Notes under the pieces: generated by a model
The model's database searches: none
Told to the model about the DNA's origin: nothing
The model's input: only the letters and a program-made list of their open reading frames with translations
Made by a program: the position numbers and the translations under genes
Assembly (NCBI GenBank): GCA_964575455.1
Contig: CAZNRX010000010.1
Location: 19,152-83,151, forward strand
From: SKLM01 sp964575455
GTDB taxonomy: Bacteria > Chloroflexota > Anaerolineae > B4-G1
Direction of reading: 5' to 3'
DNA: 64,000 bases
In this document: in pieces, positions 17,878 through 26,429 of the stretch
Layout: each line of letters starts with the position of its first letter
Numbering within the stretch: position 1 is the first letter of the stretch

Positions 17878-18690
17878 TCAGGTGCTCGCGGTCAGCAGGG
17901 TGTGCAGCCAACGCCGCACTGCCTCCGGCGACAGTAGCCGCCCGTCGGCCTGTGTGTCGCACGGCTCCTCGCAGACCTTGATCGCCAGGCCGCCGTGCGC
18001 CTGAACCACGCCGAAGGCCTCCTCATCCTTGTCGTCGTCGCCTATGTAGAGCGACAGCGCATCATGCCAGGGATAGCGATCGAGCAGGTAAGCGACAGTT
18101 CTCCCCTTGTGCGCCAGCGCCGGGCCGATCTCCAGGAACTTGTGCCCGCCGAGCACGCGGAACAGATCGGAGTTGACGGGTGCCTCAATGGAAGACGTCG
18201 CTGTCGCTCGGGCTATCTGTCGTGCCTCCTTCAGCACCTCTTCCGCTTCCTCATCAGCGGCATGGCGAGCGTGGATAGCTAACGCCCGCCCTTTGTCCTC
18301 CAGAAAGAAGCCGTCTCGATGGGCGATCAGTCGCTCCCAGCGGGGTTTGATGTTCTCCAGCACGGGGCGGATACGGTCGTGACGGACTCGCTTGACCTCT
18401 TCCCCGTCAGGCAGTTGAAGCTCAATGCCGTAGGTGCCTGCCAGAAGCACCTCTGGTACGGGCAGCAGCTTCCGCACGTGACTCAGTCGACGGCCGCTGA
18501 TCACTGAGACGCGTATGCCAGGGTGTTCCGCCAGCCTGGTGAGAAGCGCGATGACCTCGGGATCCGGTTCGACATGATCTGGCGTGGGAGCGAAATCGGC
18601 TAGCGTGCCGTCGTAGTCGAGGAACAGTCGCAGACGTTCCGCCTCTCGGATTCTAGCCTTGATCGCCTGGGGAGCGTCCAGCTCCATCAT
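17878..18690 (-). CDS. otsB: Trehalose-6-phosphate-phosphatase-like HAD enzyme (OtsB)
   Basis: 270 residues. ATG 18690 overlaps the previous stop as ATGA; a second ATG at 18687 is possible. LFLDYDGTLADF carries the HAD nucleophile Asp25 and acid Asp27, SVISGRR is motif II, and YIGDDDKDEEAF is motif IV. AGTYGIELQLPDG and the small alpha/beta cap match the trehalose-phosphatase family. It should remove phosphate from a disaccharide phosphate made by the GT20 or GT4 enzymes encoded just upstream. Because a GT4 lies between it and the GT20 gene, the substrate may not be trehalose-6-phosphate itself. Confidence 0.8.
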   Translation of the reverse strand: MMELDAPQAIKARIREAERLRLFLDYDGTLADFAPTPDHVEPDPEVIALLTRLAEHPGIRVSVISGRRLSHVRKLLPVPEVLLAGTYGIELQLPDGEEVKRVRHDRIRPVLENIKPRWERLIAHRDGFFLEDKGRALAIHARHAADEEAEEVLKEARQIARATATSSIEAPVNSDLFRVLGGHKFLEIGPALAHKGRTVAYLLDRYPWHDALSLYIGDDDKDEEAFGVVQAHGGLAIKVCEEPCDTQADGRLLSPEAVRRWLHTLLTAST

Positions 18691-19961
18691 CGCTCCGCCC
18701 CTCTGAGCAATGGCTCGATATCGCGCTCGAAGATTGCCTTCCAGGTGTAGCTCTGCCGGACGCGGCGGCGTAAGCGGTGCGTCGGATCCTCCTCGACGCG
18801 TACGAGGATCCGGTCGGCTATGTCCTCTGGATCTCCCTCGTGGTCGATGATCATCACATCCTCTCCACCGATCTCGCGTGCCGCCGGCACCTCCGTGCAG
18901 ACCATCGGCTTCCCTGTCAGGCCCGCTTCCAGCACCGGCATCCCGAAGCCCTCCCGGTGGCTGGGCATGAAGACGATGTCGCTGGCGCGGAGAAGGTCTG
19001 CGACCACGGCCATATCGAGGGTGAATCCCTCTTCTCCGTCAGGCCCCGATTCGAACACAAACCGCATCTCATCCTCCACGCCCAGCTTGCGGCGCAGCGC
19101 CTGTAGCTCTCGGAAGTAGGCCATGCTCTCCTCGTCGTGAGGATCTGGGGGGCCGGTGAGAACCAGCTTCACGTTCTCCTTTTTGGCTTTTAGCGCCGCC
19201 ACCACGTGCAGTGCCAGCTCGATGTTCTTCGCCTGGGTGACGCGCACCGGCATCAACAGCATCAGATCGCTCGCCAGCAGATCCATCCTATCGATGAGGC
19301 TGTGTCCTTCCTCGGTCAAGCCCAGCAGCAAGGTTGGATCCACACCATTGTAGATCACTTGAATCTCTTCGGGAGGACAGTTGAACAGTTCTGCCAATGC
19401 CCGCTGTCTGCGCTCCGAGACGACCACATAGGTCACGTCGTCCCGCTGGGTGCGGAGTAGGTCCCAGGGATATCCCGGGTGAAGATTGGGAAGCGAGTGG
19501 TCGCTGGTCCACCCGACGTCGTGGCACCAGGCGATACAGCCTGGGACGATCGCCTCGTCTAGAAGCCTGCACAGCGCAACCGTCAGCGGCAGGTTGAAGC
19601 GTTTGGTGAAGATGTTATGCACAATCAGGTTGTCGAAGCGACTCAGCACCGGTGCCAGCGTCTCCGCCAGCTCGTCGACCAGCTCATCAAAGGTGGATGG
19701 TACGTCCCCATCTTCAAGCTGCCGGGTGACCTGGACAATCCCAGGATGTTGGGAGCTGATCTTTGGCATGCGGACGAACTCAGCCCTTGGCGGCAGCGCA
19801 TCCCCGTCGCCGCGACCGGCGATCACGGTTGTGGAGTGACCGGCTTGCGCAAACTGCTGCACGTGCGCCTCAATCACCCCTTCAACCCCGCCAACCACCG
19901 GAGGGGCCGCGTAGTGCATGATCGCTGTCCTATGTGCGCTTTCAGGTCCAGGTTCGCTCAT
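18687..19961 (-). CDS. GT4 family glycosyltransferase
   Basis: 424 residues from ATG 19961, which overlaps the GT20 stop (ATGA) and follows GGAGGAAGG; the longer frame to 20021 lies inside the GT20 gene. The N-terminal Rossmann domain begins MHYAAPPVVGGVEGVIEAH, the usual G-G-V-E acceptor loop. The C-terminal domain has VIYNGVD, VRVTQAKNIELALHVV, and the donor-binding E-x7-E in PSHREGFGMPVLEAGLTG. The enzyme is related to retaining sucrose/mannosylfructose-phosphate/glucosylglycerate-type synthases. Sandwiched between GT20 and OtsB with overlapping ends, it probably acts on the same soluble substrate. The sugar is unknown. Confidence 0.85.
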   Translation of the reverse strand: MSEPGPESAHRTAIMHYAAPPVVGGVEGVIEAHVQQFAQAGHSTTVIAGRGDGDALPPRAEFVRMPKISSQHPGIVQVTRQLEDGDVPSTFDELVDELAETLAPVLSRFDNLIVHNIFTKRFNLPLTVALCRLLDEAIVPGCIAWCHDVGWTSDHSLPNLHPGYPWDLLRTQRDDVTYVVVSERRQRALAELFNCPPEEIQVIYNGVDPTLLLGLTEEGHSLIDRMDLLASDLMLLMPVRVTQAKNIELALHVVAALKAKKENVKLVLTGPPDPHDEESMAYFRELQALRRKLGVEDEMRFVFESGPDGEEGFTLDMAVVADLLRASDIVFMPSHREGFGMPVLEAGLTGKPMVCTEVPAAREIGGEDVMIIDHEGDPEDIADRILVRVEEDPTHRLRRRVRQSYTWKAIFERDIEPLLRGAER

Positions 19962-21586
19962 CCTTCCTCCATCTGGCATAGACCTAGCTCCTGGACGGTC
20001 TCCAGTTGATGGCAGAGCCATGTGGTGATGTCCTCGCGCTCGACCAGCCAGTGGAGGCGCTCAGCTCGTTCGCGTCGCTTCTCAGGCTCCATCTGAAGCG
20101 CCTGGTGGAGGGCTTTTGCCGTGGCGTAGATGTCGCATGGAGAGATGACGATGGCGCCCGTCTCCAACTGCTGCCGCGCTCCGATCCGCTCGGAGAGGAT
20201 CAGCACACCATCACGCTCGTTCACTGTGGGGCCCTCCTTGGCTACCAGGTTCATTCCGTCGGCGATGGAGTTGACCAACAGAATGTCGTAAAGTTGCATC
20301 GCGGCTACCGCTCGTGGGTAGTTGTCGCCGACCAGGACGCGAATCGGCTCCCAATCGCTGTCGCCATGTTTGGCATTGACCTGGCCCGCGGCGGCCATAA
20401 GATCGTCTAGGTAGTCCTGATACTGGCCCACGTCGAGACGGGATGGCACCAGGAGGGCCATCAATTTCACCTTGCCGTGATACTCAGGATGGAGATCGAG
20501 CAGCTCATCGAAGGCCAGGAAGCCGCGAACGATGTTCTTGCTGGGCTCAATACGATCGACCCGCAGGATCAACTGGCGGTCCCCCACGGACTTCTGGATC
20601 TCGGCTCGATACTCATCCACCTCCTCTGACGCCGCCAGCTCTCTTATGGATTCCACGTCGATGGAGATCGGGAAGTCACGGATGTAGGTGGTGTGGTTTT
20701 CGTACCAGATCCGCCTTCGCTCGTACTTCACCTGGGCACGCGGCAGGAAGGACTCGCACGTGCGGATGAAGTTCAGCGCGTCAAGCTTGGTCTGGAAACC
20801 GAGCACATCGACGGCGCAGAGGCCTCCGAGAATGCCCTTTCGCATCTCAGGTGGAAGGATCGACCAGTACTCAGGACCAGGCCAGGGGATGTGCACGAAG
20901 TGCAACAGTGTCGGGCAATTGGACGGGCCAAGCTCATGGTGAATCTTGTTTCGCAGGAAGCGAGCTGTCAGGTAGAGGTGATAGTCCTGGAGCATGACGA
21001 GCGTGGGGCGGTCTGTCGCCAGAGCCTTTTGGACGATCGCCTCGGCGAATTGCTGGTTCACCGCCACGTAGCCATCCTTCCAGGCGCGCCACGTGGCACG
21101 ATCGATGATGGGTGACGTCACGACGTCCCACATGGAGTGCTGAAGAAACCAGAGGAGTGGATTGGCGATGACGTTGTAGTAATCGTCGTAGACCGACGGA
21201 TCTGGTGTGAGAAACTGAACGCTAGTGACGCCGGAATCGCCTTTGTCCTCGTCACCTTCTCCCAGTCGGACGTCACCGGCCCTCCACTCGGCGTCGGCGT
21301 CGGTCTGTGCACAGGAGATCCATGTGGCATCGGTGCGGCGACACATGCCGAGCAACGCGGTGACCAGCCCACCCTCCCCTCGCTCGTAGCTTAACGCACC
21401 TTCGTCATCCCGCTCGAAGGTCACCGGGCCGCGATTCGCAGCGATGATCAGTGCCCGATTGGCGAAGAAGCTGTACTGCAGTTCTGCACAGTGCTGCCGT
21501 ATCTCGTCGGCATTCCCACCTTTCTCAGGCGAAAGCCTATGGCCGCGAAGTTTCCTATCAGCCGCAGATCTGTCCTCGCTAGTCAT
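19958..21586 (-). CDS. GT20 family synthase (trehalose-6-phosphate-synthase-like)
   Basis: 542 residues, ATG 21586 in an ATGA overlap. The family landmarks are present but diverged. The acceptor-site N-terminus is IIAANRGPVTF (S-N-R-x-P-V in OtsA), the histidine block is LQDYHLYL, and FVHIPWPGPEYWSILP follows. The UDP-binding Arg and Lys are in VDRIEPSKN instead of the usual D-R-L-D-Y-T-K-G. The donor-site motif is ADGMNLVAKEGP. It should transfer glucose from a nucleotide sugar to a phosphorylated acceptor. The changed acceptor loops and the neighbouring GT4 make a product other than trehalose-6-phosphate possible. Confidence 0.8.
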   Translation of the reverse strand: MTSEDRSAADRKLRGHRLSPEKGGNADEIRQHCAELQYSFFANRALIIAANRGPVTFERDDEGALSYERGEGGLVTALLGMCRRTDATWISCAQTDADAEWRAGDVRLGEGDEDKGDSGVTSVQFLTPDPSVYDDYYNVIANPLLWFLQHSMWDVVTSPIIDRATWRAWKDGYVAVNQQFAEAIVQKALATDRPTLVMLQDYHLYLTARFLRNKIHHELGPSNCPTLLHFVHIPWPGPEYWSILPPEMRKGILGGLCAVDVLGFQTKLDALNFIRTCESFLPRAQVKYERRRIWYENHTTYIRDFPISIDVESIRELAASEEVDEYRAEIQKSVGDRQLILRVDRIEPSKNIVRGFLAFDELLDLHPEYHGKVKLMALLVPSRLDVGQYQDYLDDLMAAAGQVNAKHGDSDWEPIRVLVGDNYPRAVAAMQLYDILLVNSIADGMNLVAKEGPTVNERDGVLILSERIGARQQLETGAIVISPCDIYATAKALHQALQMEPEKRRERAERLHWLVEREDITTWLCHQLETVQELGLCQMEEG

Positions 21587-23388
21587 TTCTCGCTTCCCTC
21601 CTCACGACTGGCCTGGATCGCCAGGTCGATGAAGACCGCCGCCGTCCACCCAAAGATATCAGCAGCCGCCTCGGTAGGGGCGCCGGTCTCCGCGTTGTAG
21701 TACTCATAGATGCTGGGATGGCTCATCACAAGCTGCAGCGTCCTATCGCGAAGGGTGCGAGCCAGTTTACTCCTGCCAACCTGTTGCAGAGCCTCGACGA
21801 AGAAGTAGTTGATGTTGGCCCACACGGGACCGCGCCACATCGTCGCGGGGTCGTAATGCGGGTCACTGCGCGACACCGTGGGGATGATGGGCGGATGGAC
21901 GCGGTCACCGTCAGCTCGGTCACTCCAGAACTTGTCCGGGTCTGTAAGATGATCCACCAACCGATCACAGATCTCCACGGGCAACTGCCCGCTCCACAGT
22001 GGGTAAAGATTGAAGGGGGTTACCACTCGAATGGGCTCCTCGTTGTGCAGCGCCCAGAAGAGCCCCGCCTCCTCGTCCCAGAAGTCCTCCAGCATACGTC
22101 TGACGATCGCCTCTGCACGGCGGCGCCACATCTCCGCCTCTGCATCCATGCCCAGCGCTTCTGCGATCATCGCCAGCGATCCCATCTGTACACAGAGATA
22201 GGTGTTCAAATCAGGCGGCTCGACCGGCATGCCGTAGTCCCACAACGGGCTGTCGTCCAGGCCGGAGGAATAGGGATGGTTGTACTGGGCCAGCCCGTCG
22301 ACGTCATCGTCGTTCATGCTGAACCACCAAGCATTCCAACGAACGAGAGGCACGTAGATCTCCCTCAGGAAGTCCAGGTTGGGATCGCTCTCGTGCAGCT
22401 TGAGCGCCGCCCATGCGAGGATTGGGGGCTTGGTGACCTCGGCCCGGATGGGGTGATCGATCTCGGCGACCACCCCTTCGTCGTAGACCGCATCGGGCAT
22501 CATCCCATCGGAGAGCTGATGGGCGATCATCGCGCGGATCTGATCGCGGGCTAACTCGGGATCGATGTGTCGATAGGCAAGGGCGTGTAGGGCGCTGTCC
22601 CACAGCCACAGGCCGACGTAGTTCATCTTCGAGGGCGTCATCGCTTCGTAGGTCACGTTGCCTTGGGGGCTGATGAGGTTGTTCGCCATCACCCACCAGG
22701 CGTACGCGTACGTGGGGCGGTATTGCTCGGATACAGATGGAACGCGAGCGAACCACCGGCGCCACCGCTCCTCTGCATCCGAGTATGATGTCGAGAAGGG
22801 CAACACATTCTGCTGCAGATCGAAGCTCCCGCCGATGGTGATCGTGATAGCGCAGTCGTCGCCGGACTCGACCACGAAGTCGACGACGTAGCCGCCTCCT
22901 TTCGGTGTGATCTTGTTGCGAATGCACCTATCGTTGCTGGCGTAGGCCAGGTTGCGAACGGCCTTGAAGACGCCGCCGTTCTCCGTCTCCTCCCAGAACT
23001 GGGGAGAGACGTGGAAGCGGAGGCCGGCGGTCACGCCGGATGGCACCCCTAGCGTCAGGACGCGCTCGTCCTGGAACACCAGGCGGAAGCTGCCGAGCCG
23101 TGTTTGGAAGCACAAGGTGTGAGGGTAGGTGACGACCTCGTCGAAGTCGAGCTGCTCTCCCCCTTCATCCACCAGGGAGAAGCTATGGATGAAGGGAGGG
23201 CGATGGCGGTAGGTGTCGAGGCCTGGCTGAAGCTCGGTCAGACGCTCTGCTATTTTGACCAGCAAGCGGCTCTGACCAGGCACCTGGTAGACCAACAGGC
23301 GCGAGCCCCGATTGCTGAAGGGGACCTGCGTGATGTCGATCTTGTTTCTGAGCAGGTCGAGGAGTGAGGATGTTGTTTGCTCCTGCAT
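21583..23388 (-). CDS. GH63/MGH-like (alpha/alpha)6 glycoside hydrolase
   Basis: 601 residues, ATG 23388 three bases after the upstream stop. An N-terminal beta-rich domain of about 230 residues precedes a six-hairpin (alpha/alpha)6 barrel. Barrel motifs include LWLWDSALHALAYRHIDP, QLSDGMMPD, SSGLDDSPLWD, TMWRGPVWANINYF and YEYYNAETG. These are features of the GH63 / mannosylglycerate-hydrolase-like group, in which the Asp of the GLDDSP or WDS region and a late Glu act as acid and base. It probably hydrolyses an alpha-linked disaccharide or solute such as trehalose or glucosyl-/mannosylglycerate. Its place just before GT20, GT4 and OtsB suggests it recycles the product of that pathway. Confidence 0.75.
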   Translation of the reverse strand: MQEQTTSSLLDLLRNKIDITQVPFSNRGSRLLVYQVPGQSRLLVKIAERLTELQPGLDTYRHRPPFIHSFSLVDEGGEQLDFDEVVTYPHTLCFQTRLGSFRLVFQDERVLTLGVPSGVTAGLRFHVSPQFWEETENGGVFKAVRNLAYASNDRCIRNKITPKGGGYVVDFVVESGDDCAITITIGGSFDLQQNVLPFSTSYSDAEERWRRWFARVPSVSEQYRPTYAYAWWVMANNLISPQGNVTYEAMTPSKMNYVGLWLWDSALHALAYRHIDPELARDQIRAMIAHQLSDGMMPDAVYDEGVVAEIDHPIRAEVTKPPILAWAALKLHESDPNLDFLREIYVPLVRWNAWWFSMNDDDVDGLAQYNHPYSSGLDDSPLWDYGMPVEPPDLNTYLCVQMGSLAMIAEALGMDAEAEMWRRRAEAIVRRMLEDFWDEEAGLFWALHNEEPIRVVTPFNLYPLWSGQLPVEICDRLVDHLTDPDKFWSDRADGDRVHPPIIPTVSRSDPHYDPATMWRGPVWANINYFFVEALQQVGRSKLARTLRDRTLQLVMSHPSIYEYYNAETGAPTEAAADIFGWTAAVFIDLAIQASREEGSEK

Positions 23389-23391
23389 CGC

Positions 23392-24126
23392 CTAAAGCTC
23401 TACGTCCAAGCCACTCACGACGATTGTGACCTGTCCTGGTCCGATGTTCTCAACCCCGCCAGACGGTCCCAGCCCCAAGGCCGCTCTATCCGGGATACCG
23501 AGCCCAAGACAGTCGGGCTTCAGACTTAGGAGATCGCGCAGCTGATGGGCGGCTTTGGCTCCCTTGAAGTGGGGGGCGACGATGACGTTGTTCAACCAGC
23601 CCAGCCCTGGCTCAGCTCCATTGTCTGGCCCCTGCTGTTGGTGGGAGGTGTCTACAATCCAGGAACCCAGGGCAGTGGCTCCAGCTCCCACGCCCACGAT
23701 CACCGCGCCCTGCTCAAAAGCCCGAGCCACAGCTTCCATGGCAGGGCTCTCGCGCAGCGCTCGGACCAAGGTCACTGCCTCTGGTCCGTCACCGATGTAG
23801 ATCAAGCCCGCCTCCTCCAGAATACAACAGTTCTCCGTCAGTTGGGCGCCAACAGCGTCGAAAATGGGCACAGTGTACCCGGTCGGTCCTCCTAGATCGG
23901 CGTAGTAGTCTAGCAGCGCTTCAGCTTCGATCGTCGAACTGCCGGCCGTGGGCAACACAGCCATTGGGCGATCAAGGTCCGTCCAGCCCAAGGCAACTGC
24001 GTCCACGTCGCCCGTTTCGTTCTCGCGCCACGAGCCGCCACCAGCCAGAACCAACCAGCCGCTGCCGGCGCGCCACTGGAGGGGGCCTGCTCGCGTCAAG
24101 GGCATCCCGCCATTGTCTCGATTCAT
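23392..24126 (-). CDS. Cyanophycinase/S51-like class I amidotransferase-fold protein without the serine nucleophile
   Basis: 244 residues, ATGA overlap with the amidohydrolase gene. The fold signs are LVLAGGGSWRE at the N-terminus, VLPTAGSS, LIYIGDGPEAV and the elbow region VIVGVGAGATALG. In peptidase S51 and cyanophycinase the elbow reads G-x-S-A-G-A with the catalytic serine; here the serine position is glycine. HFKGAKAAHQLRDLL follows. The protein is therefore probably not an active serine peptidase, though it may bind a ligand or use another residue. It lies between an M20 amidohydrolase and the GH63-like gene in the same run. Confidence 0.65.
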   Translation of the reverse strand: MNRDNGGMPLTRAGPLQWRAGSGWLVLAGGGSWRENETGDVDAVALGWTDLDRPMAVLPTAGSSTIEAEALLDYYADLGGPTGYTVPIFDAVGAQLTENCCILEEAGLIYIGDGPEAVTLVRALRESPAMEAVARAFEQGAVIVGVGAGATALGSWIVDTSHQQQGPDNGAEPGLGWLNNVIVAPHFKGAKAAHQLRDLLSLKPDCLGLGIPDRAALGLGPSGGVENIGPGQVTIVVSGLDVEL

Positions 24127-25319
24127 AGGGTCGCGTCTGACGCTTCCAGGTAGTGCGCAATCGCTTGCGTCATCACGGCCACGCCGATGGATAGCGCACC
24201 TTCGTCGAAGTCGAAATGGGGGTTATGATGGGGCGCGTCCAGGCCTCGCTCCGAGTTGGCGGAACCAATGAACAGGTAGCATCCGGGCATCTCTCGGATG
24301 AAGTAGGCGGCGTCCTCGCTGCCCATCGTCCGCTCGCCCGACGCCACGTTGTGAGCTCCGACCACCCTTTTCGCCGCTCGGCGTACTGCCTCGACCACCT
24401 CGGGGTCGTTGACCACCGCGGGGGTCAGGCGGGTGATCTGCAGATCAGCCGACGCACCGCAGGCTGTGGCAACGTTCTCGACCACCTCCTCCACTCGGCG
24501 CAGAACGACGTCTCGCACGTCAGGGTCGTAGGTGCGGATCGTTCCGCTTAGGTCGACGGCATCGGGTATCACGTTGAAGGCATCGCCGCCTTGAAAGGAC
24601 CCGACAGTCACGACCGCCGTCTCCAGCGGGCTGACGTTGCGGCTCACCACGGACTGGAGTGCAGTGACGACATGGGAGGCGGCGACGATGGGATCCACTG
24701 CCTGGTGCGGAAGCGCGCCGTGCCCCCCTTTGCCGCTGACTCTACAGGCCCACTTCTCGGCCGCTGCCATGACCGCGCCCGGCGTGACATTCACTGTACC
24801 TACTGGCTTCTCGTTCCAGAGGTGGGCGATCAACGCCACGTCCGGACGAGGGTCTTCCAGCACGCCTTCCTTCACCATGATCTTGGCGCCATCGCCCCCT
24901 TCCTCACCTGGCTGGAAGACGAGTTTGAGGGTGCCCGCAAGATCGTCTCGATGCTGGGCCACGAGCGTCGCCACCCCCAGCCCAATCGCCATGTGGCCGT
25001 CGTGACCACAGGCGTGCATCACCCCGCGATTCTGTGAGACGTAGTCGGTCTGGTTCGCTTCGTGGATAGGAAGAGCATCCATGTCGAAGCGAGCCATCAC
25101 CACGGGGCCAGGGGCATTTCCCCTCAGCAGCGCCACCACACCGGTTTCGGCTATGCCGGTCTCTACGTCGTAGCCCAGGTCGCGCAGGGTCTCGGCGATG
25201 ATCCGGGCTGAGCGGTGCTCCTGGAGGGCGAGTTCAGGATGTCTGTGGAAATCTCGCCGCCAGGCGACGAGGTGCTCACGAAGCGCTTCGGCCTCTGCCC
25301 TACAGTCGAATGCCGTCAT
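24123..25319 (-). CDS. M20-family amidohydrolase (N-acyl-amino-acid/hippurate hydrolase type)
   Basis: 398 residues, ATG 25319 with GGGGAG upstream. The order of motifs is that of M20D amidohydrolases: WRRDFHRHPELALQEH, RFDMDALPI, MHACGHDGHMA (metal-binding Cys and His), FQPGEEGGDGA (catalytic Glu pair), SGKGGHGALPHQAVDP in the dimerisation domain, and HHNPHFDFDEGAL near the end. It hydrolyses N-acyl or N-aryl amino acids in the cytoplasm with a metal centre. It is the first gene of the 25319-5560 run and its promoter at 25359-25387 probably drives several of the genes behind it. Confidence 0.9.
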   Translation of the reverse strand: MTAFDCRAEAEALREHLVAWRRDFHRHPELALQEHRSARIIAETLRDLGYDVETGIAETGVVALLRGNAPGPVVMARFDMDALPIHEANQTDYVSQNRGVMHACGHDGHMAIGLGVATLVAQHRDDLAGTLKLVFQPGEEGGDGAKIMVKEGVLEDPRPDVALIAHLWNEKPVGTVNVTPGAVMAAAEKWACRVSGKGGHGALPHQAVDPIVAASHVVTALQSVVSRNVSPLETAVVTVGSFQGGDAFNVIPDAVDLSGTIRTYDPDVRDVVLRRVEEVVENVATACGASADLQITRLTPAVVNDPEVVEAVRRAAKRVVGAHNVASGERTMGSEDAAYFIREMPGCYLFIGSANSERGLDAPHHNPHFDFDEGALSIGVAVMTQAIAHYLEASDATL

Positions 25320-25358
25320 TGTTGCTCCCCTCGTATGCCAATCAAACTATTGTGTCGC

Positions 25359-25387
25359 ATTGTACCTGATTGTCACCATAAACGCAA
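25359..25387 (-). promoter_or_regulatory. Sigma70-type promoter of the amidohydrolase-led run
   Basis: On the minus strand TTGCGT (25387-25382), 17 bases, TACAAT (25364-25359). The predicted mRNA start is about 33 bases before ATG 25319. Confidence 0.6.
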
Positions 25388-25392
25388 TCAGG
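25365..25392. promoter_or_regulatory. Inverted-repeat operator over the promoter
   Basis: CCTGATTG (25365-25372) and CAATCAGG (25385-25392) are perfect 8 bp arms, 20 bases centre to centre, about two helical turns. One arm abuts the -10 box, the other overlaps the -35 box. This is the arrangement of a dimeric repressor site. Confidence 0.5.
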
Positions 25393-25539
25393 CATTTCTT
25401 GTCCAATGGTTCCCATTCACCGTTGGTGCCTCTCTGCTTCTCCATCAATCCTGAGGCTGCCAGTAGGTGAGTTGGCACCCGGGATGAAGGTTGTCGCAGG
25501 CCACTTGATGGATGTCCTGTGAGGTCCTGTCTCCAGCAG

Positions 25540-25568
25540 TTGCACGAAAGGGAGCCTTGGTGTAAACT
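25540..25568 (+). promoter_or_regulatory. Sigma70-type promoter of the Yip1 gene
   Basis: TTGCAC (25540-25545), 17 bases, TAAACT (25563-25568). The predicted start lies about 75 bases before ATG 25648. Confidence 0.45.
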
Positions 25569-25647
25569 GGCGGTTGGCACGGCCTTTGGCAACACTCGCC
25601 CTTGCGGGTGACGTAGAGTTATGGAGCAATTAGGAGGGAGGTGCAGA

Positions 25648-26223
25648 ATGGATACAATGATCAACCGTGTGATACGTGCAGCGATGCTCGACGTCGAGTT
25701 CTTCAACGAAGTGGAGGCGGACACCAGCCTGACGCAGGAAGCTTTGATCGTCGTCATTCTGGTGTCGATCGCGGGTAGCATCGGCAGCTTCATCGGCGGG
25801 ATTATCAGCGGAGGCTTCGGAGCCGCCTTGCTGGGCTTGGTTGTAGCGCTGATTGCTGGAGTGGCAACTTACTACATCTGGGCCTACGTCACCTACTTCG
25901 TGGGCACCCAGCTCTTCGATGCCACTGCGGATCCTGGCGAGCTGCTGCGTGTGTTGGGTTACGCCAGTGGGCCGCGGGTGTTAAGCATCCTGAGCTTCAT
26001 TCCGTGCGTCGGGTGGCTGGCCACGCTAGCGGGTGGCATCTGGGCTCTGATTGCGGGCTTCATTGGTGCGCGGGAGGCGTTGGATCTCGACACGACGAAG
26101 ACGCTTATAACTGTCGCCATTGGATGGGTCATCATCGCGATTATCACAGCCGTTATCACTGCCGTGCTGGGCGTGGGAGCTGCTGGCATAGGGACAGCCG
26201 GCTCCCTGCTCAGGGGGCGCTAA
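25648..26223 (+). CDS. Yip1-domain integral membrane protein
   Basis: 191 residues from ATG 25648, with AGGAGGGAGG eight bases upstream; the in-frame start at 25621 would place this ribosome site inside the gene. After INRVIRAAMLDVEFFNEVEAD there are four to five membrane segments, including a glycine-rich pair (IAGSIGSFIGGIISGGFGAA) and YYIWAYVTYFVGTQLF. This matches the Yip1 domain family of small bacterial membrane proteins. The function in bacteria is unknown. It is first in a plus-strand set but is separated by about 200 bases from the next gene. Confidence 0.75.
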   Translation: MDTMINRVIRAAMLDVEFFNEVEADTSLTQEALIVVILVSIAGSIGSFIGGIISGGFGAALLGLVVALIAGVATYYIWAYVTYFVGTQLFDATADPGELLRVLGYASGPRVLSILSFIPCVGWLATLAGGIWALIAGFIGAREALDLDTTKTLITVAIGWVIIAIITAVITAVLGVGAAGIGTAGSLLRGR

Positions 26224-26429
26224 ACAGGATCGTCACGACAAACCATCCGACGATGTCGAGGGTCGTGCCACGCTAGACGACGTCGTTGGCTGGGCTGGCT
26301 GCAGCCCAAGGCAGAGCACCGCCGCGAACAGACGGTGCCGAGTGCTGACTGTGCTCTGACGCTATAGATCGGAGCGCGTTGTGAGCCACCTCGTTAGCCC
26401 GTGACGGCCCCATCCCTGGATTGGCATCA

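Larger units (their letters stand above)
25320..25647. other. Divergent intergenic region
   Basis: These 328 bases separate two divergent units. They hold the minus-strand promoter with its inverted repeat (25359-25392) and a plus-strand promoter (25540-25568). I see no gene and no RNA element in the rest. Confidence 0.6.

Noticed and set aside
17878..21586. Naming GT20 and its phosphatase as an ordinary otsAB trehalose operon
   Set aside because: The GT4 between them and the changed GT20 motifs make the product uncertain, so otsA was not assigned.
26224..26420. Cobalamin riboswitch before the pterin methyltransferase
   Set aside because: Only a small hairpin (TGGGCTG/CAGCCCA near 26295) is visible; no B12-box sequence was found.
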